Assembly: GCF_016522505.1 (NCBI RefSeq)
Contig: NZ_JAEHOH010000020.1
Location: forward strand, 32,288 to 96,287
Length of the DNA stretch: 64,000 bases
Origin: Leucobacter chromiisoli
GTDB lineage: Bacteria > Actinomycetota > Actinomycetes > Actinomycetales > Microbacteriaceae
Direction: 5' to 3'
Shown: in pieces, positions 16,300 to 22,759 of the stretch
Layout of the letters: each line of letters starts with the position of its first letter
Position numbering within the stretch: position 1 is the stretch's first letter
Notes under the pieces: model-generated
What the model saw: the letters and a program-made list of their open reading frames with translations, nothing else
Database searches by the model: none
Told to the model about the DNA's origin: nothing
Position numbers and translations under genes: made by a program

Positions 16300-16857
16300 C
16301 TACGCGTCCATGAGGACCGACTGCGAGGGGAATGCCTCGGCGAAGTCGTTGGGCAGCGGCGCCACGAAGACGTTCTCGGTGCGGGTGCGGGTGATCCTCC
16401 ACACCCCGTCCTCCCTGCGGAAGGCGTTGTTGAGCCGGCTGGAGCGCAGCAGCGCCTTGCCGTCGGAGAACAGCCAGGGCTGCATGTGGATCCACTGCCC
16501 CGTCGCCGTGTCGCCCGTCACATGGATCTGCTCGGACGTCAGGTAGTGGGCGTTGAGCAGCAGCAGCGGATCCTGCCTGGTGCCCCAGAACCCCTGGAAG
16601 TGACGCCGGATCGCGTCCTTCCCCTCCGCTCGTCCGAACTGATCGTCGTAGTACTCGCCGACGCCCTCCCACACCGCGTCCTCGGTGTAGAGCTCGAGGA
16701 TGAGCTCGATGCGCTCGGCGTCGTCGGTCACCCCGGGCTCGGGCAGCGGCGTGTCGCAGAGGAACATGTAGCGCGCCTGCACCCGGCGGATGTCCGCCTC
16801 CGCTTCCAGCGCGTCGATCCGCTTCAAGAGGCTGTCGAGAACTTCCTGCGTGGCCAT
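16300..16857 (-). CDS. iacI: SnoaL/NTF2-like protein, IacI-like
   Basis: 185 residues with the cone-shaped NTF2-like fold pattern of small ring-dioxygenase subunits and SnoaL-like proteins. An N-terminal helix (LLKRIDALEAEADIRRVQARYMFLCD) is followed by LYTEDAVWEGV, IRRHFQGFWG, HYLTSEQIHVTGDTATGQW and WRITRTRTENVFV. It fits IacI, a conserved member of iac clusters with incompletely known function. Start ATG at 16857 has GGGAG 4-5 nt upstream; the in-frame ATG at 16896 would run through the palindrome at 16881 and is less likely. It leads a two-gene unit with the response regulator. Confidence 0.72.
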   Translation of the reverse strand: MATQEVLDSLLKRIDALEAEADIRRVQARYMFLCDTPLPEPGVTDDAERIELILELYTEDAVWEGVGEYYDDQFGRAEGKDAIRRHFQGFWGTRQDPLLLLNAHYLTSEQIHVTGDTATGQWIHMQPWLFSDGKALLRSSRLNNAFRREDGVWRITRTRTENVFVAPLPNDFAEAFPSQSVLMDA

Positions 16858-16880
16858 GTCACTCCCTCGTGCTGTCATTC

Positions 16881-16899
16881 GCGATGACCGGGTCATCGC
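16881..16899. promoter_or_regulatory. Candidate operator GCGATGACC-G-GGTCATCGC
   Basis: Perfect 9-bp inverted repeat with a single central base, 24-42 nt upstream of the iacI start codon. The one-base spacer makes a hairpin terminator unlikely and a dimeric repressor site likely. Confidence 0.5.
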
Positions 16900-16951
16900 C
16901 TGGCCCCGACACTAGGTCAGGAGGCGGCCGCCGGAAGAGGCTCCGGTCTGC

Positions 16952-17728
16952 TCAATGAACCGGGGTGCGGAGCATGGCGCGGGAGATCTCGGTGGCGGCC
17001 GCCCAGAGCGCGTGGATGGTCGTCCGGTCGTCGTGGCGCTCCGCGCGCACGGTCGCCGAGATGACGGCGATCACGTGGTTGCCTCCCCGGTACGAGACCG
17101 GCACGGCGTAGGTCTTCGCGCCCGGGACGACCAGCCCCTGCTCGCTCGCCCACCGCCGCTCGCGGATCTCCGCGTACTCGGCCCGCAGCTCCGGGGCGAT
17201 CGTCTCGTCGTCGCCCGCCCAGTAGGCCTGCAGCACGCGCCCCGAGACCGTCTCCTCGGCCGGCACCGACCCCCCGACCGCCGCGAGGATCGCGATCTCC
17301 CTGCGACCCCCGATCCGGTCCAGGTACACGACGTCGTCGCCGTGCGGGATGGCGAGGTGCACCGCGAGCGCCTTGGTGGCGGCGCGCAGGTCGACGAGCG
17401 TCGGGCGGGCGACCGTCCGCAGGCGCGCGGGGCCGGGCACGTGCTGCCCGAGCTCGTAGATCAGCCATCCGAGGCGGTAGCCCTTCGGGGTCTTGTCCAT
17501 AAGGCCGTGCTCGACGAGCTGCTGGGCGAGGCGGAAGGTGCTCGCCTTCGAGACCCCGGACCGCTGCGAGAGCTCCGTCAGGCCGAGCGTGTGAACGCTC
17601 CCCGAGAAGGCCTCGAGCAGCAGCCGCACCTTCCCCAGCACCGTGTCGTCACCGGCCTCCTCCGCCACCGCGGCCCCCTTCCCGCTCATCCCCGAGCCGT
17701 CGTCCGAGTGCGCCGTCGCTCCTCGCAT
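16952..17728 (-). CDS. IclR-family transcriptional regulator
   Basis: 258 residues. Winged HTH at about 30-90 (LLLEAFSGSVHTLGLTELSQRSGVSKASTFRLAQQLVEHGLM-type) and a C-terminal effector-binding GAF-like domain (YLDRIGGRREIAILAAVGGSVPA, VPVSYRGGNHVIAVISATV). IclR relatives (PcaU, PobR, CatR type) control aromatic ring-cleavage operons. Start ATG at 17728 is preferred: a TATAGT box lies 8 nt upstream, so the transcript may be leaderless; upstream TTG (17737) and GTG (17734) are possible. It is divergent from maleylacetate reductase with a clean palindrome between them, so autoregulation and control of hydroxyquinol cleavage are likely. Confidence 0.88.
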   Translation of the reverse strand: MRGATAHSDDGSGMSGKGAAVAEEAGDDTVLGKVRLLLEAFSGSVHTLGLTELSQRSGVSKASTFRLAQQLVEHGLMDKTPKGYRLGWLIYELGQHVPGPARLRTVARPTLVDLRAATKALAVHLAIPHGDDVVYLDRIGGRREIAILAAVGGSVPAEETVSGRVLQAYWAGDDETIAPELRAEYAEIRERRWASEQGLVVPGAKTYAVPVSYRGGNHVIAVISATVRAERHDDRTTIHALWAAATEISRAMLRTPVH

Positions 17729-17762
17729 GGGCACCAACTATACCCACCGTTTCCACCGCCGG

Positions 17763-17779
17763 GGTTCGGTCAGCGAACC
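17763..17779. promoter_or_regulatory. Candidate IclR operator GGTTCG-N5-CGAACC
   Basis: Perfect 6-bp arms (17763-17768, 17774-17779) with a 5-nt spacer. It lies upstream of the IclR TATAGT box on one strand and 115 nt upstream of the maleylacetate reductase start on the other. GTTCG-type half-sites are known for IclR regulators of aromatic catabolism such as PobR and PcaU. Confidence 0.6.
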
Positions 17780-17893
17780 GATCGGGTCTCCCCGATTCGA
17801 GCACGCGATAGGCATGGAGTGCCGCCCGGGCGACGACGCAGGCGCGGGGAACGGCCGAAGCCGCCGAACCGGCGAATACCTCGAAAGGTCACT

Positions 17894-18949
17894 ATGAGAT
17901 TCATCCACGACTCACTGCCCCAGCGGGTGCGCTTCGCCTCCGGGGAGGCCCGCGAGCAGCTCGCTCAGGAGATCGACGAGCTCGGCGCCTCGCGGGCGAT
18001 GGTCATCGCCGCACCCGCCGAGCGGCCGCTCGCCGAGCGTATCACCGCCGGCCTGCCGATCGCGGTCGAGCACGACGACGTCGCGCCCCACGTGCCCGTC
18101 GAGGTGGCCGAGCGCGCACGCGCGGTCGCCGCCTCGGAGAACGTCGACGTGCTCGTCACCGTCGGCGGCGGTTCGACCACGGGCCTCGCGAAGGCCGTCG
18201 CGCTCACGAGCGGCGTGCCCATCGTCGCCGTACCGACGACGTACGCGGGATCCGAGGCCACCAACGTCTGGGGCCTCACCGAGGGCTCCGTGAAGACCAC
18301 CGGCGTCGACCCCCGCGTGCTGCCGCGAGCGGTGGTCTACGACGCCGAGCTCACGCTGTCGCTGCCGATCGAGCTGACCGTCGCCAGCGGTCTCAACGCC
18401 CTCGCGCACTGCATCGACTCGCTCTGGGCGCCCCGGGCCGATCCGATCAACGCGGCCATGGCGAGCGAGGGCATCCAGTCGCTCGCCTCGGGCCTGCCGC
18501 GTCTCGTGAACGACCCCTCGGACCTGGACGGCCGCGAACTCGTGCTGCACGGCGCCTACGTCTCGGCCGTGGCGTTCGCTTCGGCTGGCTCCGGCCTGCA
18601 CCACAAGATCTGCCACGTGCTCGGCGGCATGTTCGACCTGCCCCACGCGCAGACCCACGCCGTCGTGCTGCCGCACGTGCTCGCGTTCAACGGCTCGTTC
18701 GCGCCGAACGCCGAGGCGCGCATCGCCGCGGCGTTCGGCGCCCCCACCGCGAACGAGGGCCTGCGCCGGCTTCGCGAGGCCCTCGGCTCGCCGAGGGCGC
18801 TCAAGGACTACGGCCTGCCGGAGGACGGCCTCGCGGCGGCTGCCGCTGCGACGGTGCCGCTCGTTCCGGCCGGCAACCCCGCTCCCGTCACCGAGGACGG
18901 CCTCGTCGAGCTGCTGCACGCGGCCTGGGCCGGAGAGGAGCCGAAGTGA
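17894..18949 (+). CDS. Maleylacetate reductase
   Basis: 351-residue iron-alcohol-dehydrogenase-fold enzyme that reduces maleylacetate to 3-oxoadipate with NAD(P)H. The family pattern is clear: [87 protein letters not shown] and [18 protein letters not shown]. Start ATG at 17894 has GAAAGG 5 nt upstream; longer in-frame extensions run through the IclR promoter. Its stop overlaps the dioxygenase GTG start (GTGA), so the two are made together. It is the last lower-pathway step before the beta-ketoadipate thiolase steps, which are not in the window. Confidence 0.93.
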   Translation: MRFIHDSLPQRVRFASGEAREQLAQEIDELGASRAMVIAAPAERPLAERITAGLPIAVEHDDVAPHVPVEVAERARAVAASENVDVLVTVGGGSTTGLAKAVALTSGVPIVAVPTTYAGSEATNVWGLTEGSVKTTGVDPRVLPRAVVYDAELTLSLPIELTVASGLNALAHCIDSLWAPRADPINAAMASEGIQSLASGLPRLVNDPSDLDGRELVLHGAYVSAVAFASAGSGLHHKICHVLGGMFDLPHAQTHAVVLPHVLAFNGSFAPNAEARIAAAFGAPTANEGLRRLREALGSPRALKDYGLPEDGLAAAAAATVPLVPAGNPAPVTEDGLVELLHAAWAGEEPK

Positions 18950-19848
18950 GCACGATCCCCGACATCGGCGAGGAGCAGCGGCAGCGCGAGGAGGAGCTCA
19001 CCGAGCGGGTGATCCGGTCGTTCGACTCCTGCGCCGATCCGCGGCTGCGGCGGGTGCTCGCCGGTCTCGTGCGCCACCTGCACGCGTTCATCAGGGACGT
19101 GCGCCTGACCGAGGAGGAGTGGAACCGGGCGATCGCCTTCCTCAGAGAGGCCGGCGACATCACCGACGACCACCGGCAGGAGTTCATCCTGCTCTCCGAC
19201 GTGCTCGGCGCCTCGATGCAGACCGTCGCCGTGAACAACGAGGCCTACGCCGACGCGACCGAGGCGACCGTGTTCGGCCCCTTCTTCGTCGAGGGCTCCC
19301 CCGAGATCGCCATCGGCGGCGACATGTCCTTCGGCGCCACGGGCGAGCCTTGCTGGGTCGAGGGCACCGTCACCGACACCGACGGCAACCCGGTGCCCGG
19401 CGCGCTCATCGAGGTCTGGGAGGCCGACGAGGACGGCCTGTACGACGTGCAGTACGACGACGAGCGCACGGCGGCCCGCGCCCATCTCTTCAGCGACGAT
19501 GCGGGCCGCTACGCGTTCTGGGGCATCACCCCGACGCCGTACCCGATCCCCTACGACGGCCCCGTCGGCAGGATGCTCGACGCCGTCGGGCGGTCGCCGT
19601 ACCGCGCCTCGCATCTGCACTTCCTGGTCGACCGAGCCGGGTACCGCCGCCTCGTGACCCACATCTTCGTGGCGGGCGACGAGCTGCTCGACTCCGACAG
19701 CGTGTTCGGGGTGAAGGAGTCCCTGGTCAAGGAGTTCGAGCCGCAGCCCGCGGGTACGCCCACGCCGGACGGACGGGATGTGAGCGGAGCCTGGAGCCGG
19801 GTGCGCTTCGACATCGTGCTGGCCCCGGAAGCCGCGCTCCGGCGCTGA
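18946..19848 (+). CDS. Hydroxyquinol 1,2-dioxygenase (intradiol)
   Basis: 300-residue non-heme Fe(III) enzyme cleaving 1,2,4-trihydroxybenzene to maleylacetate. Iron ligands of intradiol dioxygenases are visible: Tyr in [12 protein letters not shown], Tyr in [11 protein letters not shown], and two His in ASHLHFLV. The sequence from [10 protein letters not shown] through [20 protein letters not shown] to [13 protein letters not shown] follows the hydroxyquinol group, not catechol 1,2-dioxygenase. The adjacent maleylacetate reductase, which acts on exactly its product, supports this; no muconate cycloisomerase or muconolactone isomerase is nearby. Start GTG at 18946, translationally coupled. 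The N-terminal helical dimer domain is intact. A large hairpin follows. Confidence 0.93.
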   Translation: MSTIPDIGEEQRQREEELTERVIRSFDSCADPRLRRVLAGLVRHLHAFIRDVRLTEEEWNRAIAFLREAGDITDDHRQEFILLSDVLGASMQTVAVNNEAYADATEATVFGPFFVEGSPEIAIGGDMSFGATGEPCWVEGTVTDTDGNPVPGALIEVWEADEDGLYDVQYDDERTAARAHLFSDDAGRYAFWGITPTPYPIPYDGPVGRMLDAVGRSPYRASHLHFLVDRAGYRRLVTHIFVAGDELLDSDSVFGVKESLVKEFEPQPAGTPTPDGRDVSGAWSRVRFDIVLAPEAALRR

Positions 19849-19856
19849 GCCCCGGC

Positions 19857-19898
19857 GCTCGATGTGACGCCCGAAGCGGCCCGGGCGTCACATCGAGC
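19857..19898. terminator. Bidirectional terminator overlapping the ThiF-gene stop
   Basis: Perfect 16-bp stem (19857-19872 with 19883-19898) and a 10-nt loop between the convergent dioxygenase and ThiF genes. The right arm contains the last codons and the stop codon (19888-19890) of the ThiF-like gene. Confidence 0.8.
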
Positions 19899-20829
19899 GG
19901 CGGGCGATGTCGGCGAGCGTGTAGCTGCCGAGCGGATTGAGCCCGAGCCGCTGCCGGGCTGCGGCGAGGAGGAGGTGCCGCGTGTGGGCGGGCCTACCCG
20001 CCCGCACGACGCGGGTGCGCATCCGGTAGGCGTCGGTGTAGGCCACTCGGGGAGCCCAGACGGGCTGCCTGCGGCGGTTGCCGACCCCGGCGGTCAGATG
20101 CAGGAACGCCTGCGCGGTCCCGATGGCGGAGGCGAGATCGACGCCGATCGAGATCGACGGGAGCGGCGCTGCGGGGGCGCCCCCCTCGCCGAGCACCGCC
20201 CGCAGCGACCGCAGATCCGTGTACGGCGGGATGTAGGGCAGGCAGCGGGCGAGATCGACGCCCGCCTCCGCGATCTCGTCGAGGGGCGCGTCCGGGGAGA
20301 ACCCCATGAGCCGCTCGAAGGTCCACGGCGAGTCGGGCGCGAACGAGGTGACCTGCGCGGCGAAGCCGACGTTCATCACGAGGAGGTCGGGGATGCCGCG
20401 CGCCCTCGCCCCCCGCGCGACGAGCGTGCCGATCTCGGGCCTCGTGAGCTCGGACTCGTCGAGCACGAGCGATGCGCCGTCGAGGAACGGATCGAGGGTG
20501 TCCTCGACGACGCCGCCGAGGAACGTCTCGACCTCGGCGTCCGGATTGATGTCGAGCACCCGCTCGCGGAAGACCTCGGCCTTGTTCCTGCCGAACGACG
20601 ACGCGGTCGCCCCCTCGACCCGGTTGACGTTCTCCGGCTCGAACACCTCGGGGTCGGCGATGCTGAAGCGGGCGACCCCCATCCGCGCGAGTTTGAGGCC
20701 CAGCTGGAAGCCGTCGCCGCCGACCCCGGCGATCGCGACCTTCCCGCTCATGAGCGCCCGCTGCTCGTCCTCGCTCCAGAACCCGTAGTTGCGCGAGAAC
20801 TCGGGCGCGGCGACGGTTCTCGACGTCAT
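19888..20829 (-). CDS. ThiF/E1-like adenylyltransferase
   Basis: 313-residue ThiF/MoeB/HesA-family protein, the fold of ubiquitin-activating E1 enzymes, which adenylate a C-terminal or free carboxylate. Nucleotide-binding motif VAIAGVGGDGFQLGLKL, then ADPEVFEPENVNRVEG (the D-x-E-x2-N-x-NR signature), SSFGRNKAEVFRERV and LVLDESELTRPEIG. No CxxC zinc pair and no rhodanese domain are seen, so it is not a plain ThiF or MoeB. Start ATG at 20829 overlaps the acyltransferase stop (ATGA). The pairing suggests that the acyl-amino-acid or peptide product of the neighbour is activated here, but substrate is unknown. Its 3' end lies in a terminator. Confidence 0.82.
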   Translation of the reverse strand: MTSRTVAAPEFSRNYGFWSEDEQRALMSGKVAIAGVGGDGFQLGLKLARMGVARFSIADPEVFEPENVNRVEGATASSFGRNKAEVFRERVLDINPDAEVETFLGGVVEDTLDPFLDGASLVLDESELTRPEIGTLVARGARARGIPDLLVMNVGFAAQVTSFAPDSPWTFERLMGFSPDAPLDEIAEAGVDLARCLPYIPPYTDLRSLRAVLGEGGAPAAPLPSISIGVDLASAIGTAQAFLHLTAGVGNRRRQPVWAPRVAYTDAYRMRTRVVRAGRPAHTRHLLLAAARQRLGLNPLGSYTLADIARRSM

Positions 20830-21599
20830 CAGGCGGCCCGCTCGCCGCAGGTGCCCGTGGAGACCCGCCCGAGGTACGTCATCGCGGGCTCCGCGGACCG
20901 ATAGCGGTCGATGAACCCCCCGCCCCGCGCGTTCACCCGTTCCGCCGACGCCGGGATGTCGATCTCGATGGGGAGGTTGTAGTCCAGGTAGTGCTCCACG
21001 TACCGCGGCTCCCCGATGCGCGCGATCGCGATGGCGCCCCTCAGGTGGCGCTCGAACCAGGGCTCGATGATGGCGAAGGTGCGCTCCAGCCCGTGGTTGG
21101 CGATGTAGGCGAGCATGAGCGCGAAGAGGTGCCACTGCACCGCGTCCTGCAGCGCGGCGGCCTCGTGGCGCGCGATCACGCGGGAGACCTCGACGCTCCG
21201 GGGCGTGAGGTCTCCCGGCGCGAACGCGTCGGGGCAGAAGTCCTCGACCGGCAGCGGCCGTTCGGTCCCGCGCAGGATGAGCCGGGACACGCCCACCACC
21301 CGCACTCCCGCCCCGTGGTTCTCGAACACGCCGAACGTGACCGATCGCGCGTCGTCGGGATCCCGGTCCGTGCCGTCGGACTGGAGGTCGCTCTCGGCGA
21401 GCTGGCCGGTCTGCTCGACGTAGACCTTCCGGCGCAGCCGGAAGTGGGCGGCGTACTCCGCCTCGAGACCGGGCATCGCGACGCCGTCGACGGCGAGCAC
21501 GCCGCAGGCGAGTCGTGCCGTCGGGTCGTGGGAGAAGAGGTCGGATCCGATCACGGGGATGACGTCGTGATTCGAGACAGAGCGATCGATGCGGGACAA
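20829..21599 (-). CDS. LuxI/FeeM-like N-acyltransferase
   Basis: 256 residues with a GNAT-type fold resembling autoinducer synthases and N-acyl amino acid synthases. Family features seen: an early Arg-rich helix (EAEYAAHFRLRRKVYVEQTGQL), the strand-turn DDARSVTFGVFENHGAGVRVVGVSRLILRG, then SVEVSRVIARHE, corresponding to the E-x-SR motif of LuxI. The C-terminal half (HLFALMLAYIANHGLERTFAIIEPWFERHL) fits acyl-chain binding. Start TTG at 21599 is chosen because AGGAGG lies 9 nt upstream; the in-frame ORF extends further without a ribosome site. It is coupled to the ThiF gene and divergent from a TetR-like regulator. It could make a signal or a modified amino acid; neither acyl donor nor acceptor is known. 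Confidence 0.7.
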   Translation of the reverse strand: MSRIDRSVSNHDVIPVIGSDLFSHDPTARLACGVLAVDGVAMPGLEAEYAAHFRLRRKVYVEQTGQLAESDLQSDGTDRDPDDARSVTFGVFENHGAGVRVVGVSRLILRGTERPLPVEDFCPDAFAPGDLTPRSVEVSRVIARHEAAALQDAVQWHLFALMLAYIANHGLERTFAIIEPWFERHLRGAIAIARIGEPRYVEHYLDYNLPIEIDIPASAERVNARGGGFIDRYRSAEPAMTYLGRVSTGTCGERAA

Positions 21600-21791
21600 C
21601 GCCGGGGTCCTCCTAGATGCCGCACGGCCTCGTTCGCCGCGCACAGTTATGGGCCGCCGGGCTGCGCTCGGACGGCTCCTGTGATACTCATTCTGCCCCA
21701 CCTTCCCCCGAATCCGTCGTCGCGACGACACGGCGCGGCGCGCGAGGGCCGCGCGGGGCCCGGCGCGAAACCCCCGATGAGACCGCCCGCG

Positions 21792-21808
21792 TTGGTACGA
21801 TGTACCAA
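21792..21808. promoter_or_regulatory. Candidate TetR operator TTGGTAC-GAT-GTACCAA
   Basis: Perfect 7-bp inverted repeat with a 3-nt spacer, 28 nt upstream of the GTG start of the TetR-like gene and in the region shared with the divergent acyltransferase operon. Size and symmetry suit a TetR dimer. Confidence 0.65.
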
Positions 21809-21835
21809 AATTACGACGTCGCGATTGGAGCAACG

Positions 21836-22690
21836 GTGCCGGAAGACAACTGGAATCGGGCGAGCGGCCTGCGAGCCTGGCCGGGTTCCGACGACGTGCG
21901 GCTCAGGGTCCTGGACAGCGCGATGCGCCACGTGGAGTCGGTCGGCCTCTCCCTCAGCGTCGACGCGGCGCTCGTCGAGCGGCTCTCGGGCGAGGCCGGG
22001 GTCTCAGCGAAGCAGTTCGCGCAGGTCTGGCCGTCGCACGAGGCGTTCCTCACCGATCTGTTCTGCGAGCTGGCGAACCGGGCGCGGATCGACCGCGCCG
22101 ACACCGAGACGCTGCTGACCACCTGGCAGTACCTGAGCATGCGCAGCGACGACCTGCGCTCGGCCGAGGGTCGGCGCCGGGTGCTCATCGACGTGATCCG
22201 CACGGCCGCGCAGTACAACTTCGACGTCGTCACGGCGTCGAGCAAGTGGCGCACCTACGCCGCGCTCTCCACGACGATCACGTCCTGGCCCGAGGGGCGA
22301 TCCCGCACCCGCGTGCTCGACGCCCTCCGGGCCAGCGAGCTCTCCTTCGTCGAGACCATGGAGAGCTTCTACCGCAACGTGCTGCCCACCATCGGCTACC
22401 GGCTGAAGCCCATGTTCCACGACGACTACCAGCCCTTCGTCGTGGCGGCGGCGTCGGTCATCGAGGGCCTCGGGATCGTGCGCGCGACGGTCCCCGCGCT
22501 GGTCGAGGCCCACTTCGACCTCGAGGTCGAGGACGGCCCCGAGCCCTGGTCGATCGCCGCGCTCGCCTTCGTGGGCGTCGTCGACGCCTTCATCGAGCCG
22601 GATCCGGAGTTCGTCGCGGACGAGGCGATCTCCCGGCTCAGCACCGGGGTCGACGTGACCCCGCGCTCGCAGTCCGAACCCGACTACTGA
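21836..22690 (+). CDS. TetR-like regulator with long effector domain
   Basis: 284 residues. The first 60 residues fit a TetR HTH of divergent type (LRVLDSAMRHVESVGLSLSVDAALVERLSGEAGVSAKQFAQVWPSHEAFLTDLFCEL-type). The long C-terminal domain is all helical, larger than in ordinary TetR proteins (about 190-220 residues). Start GTG at 21836 has GGAG 5 nt upstream; the in-frame ATG at 21800 falls inside the palindrome and would lack a ribosome site. The perfect operator-like palindrome in front suggests autoregulation and control of the divergent acyltransferase/ThiF pair, perhaps by sensing their product (inference). Confidence 0.75.
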   Translation: MPEDNWNRASGLRAWPGSDDVRLRVLDSAMRHVESVGLSLSVDAALVERLSGEAGVSAKQFAQVWPSHEAFLTDLFCELANRARIDRADTETLLTTWQYLSMRSDDLRSAEGRRRVLIDVIRTAAQYNFDVVTASSKWRTYAALSTTITSWPEGRSRTRVLDALRASELSFVETMESFYRNVLPTIGYRLKPMFHDDYQPFVVAAASVIEGLGIVRATVPALVEAHFDLEVEDGPEPWSIAALAFVGVVDAFIEPDPEFVADEAISRLSTGVDVTPRSQSEPDY

Positions 22691-22759
22691 GCCCGCTCGG
22701 CGCGCCGGGGGCCGGCGTCCCCGCACGCGGTGGCGCTCGGGGGCCGGGATCCCTGGCGC

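Noticed and set aside
17894..18949. Generic iron-containing alcohol dehydrogenase
   Set aside because: Length, motifs and coupling to an intradiol dioxygenase fit maleylacetate reductase.
18946..19848. Catechol 1,2-dioxygenase
   Set aside because: The sequence follows the hydroxyquinol group and it is coupled to maleylacetate reductase; no muconate-processing genes nearby.
20829..21833. Longer acyltransferase starting at 21833
   Set aside because: The extra 78 residues are Arg-rich noise overlapping the regulatory gap; the TTG at 21599 has a good AGGAGG.
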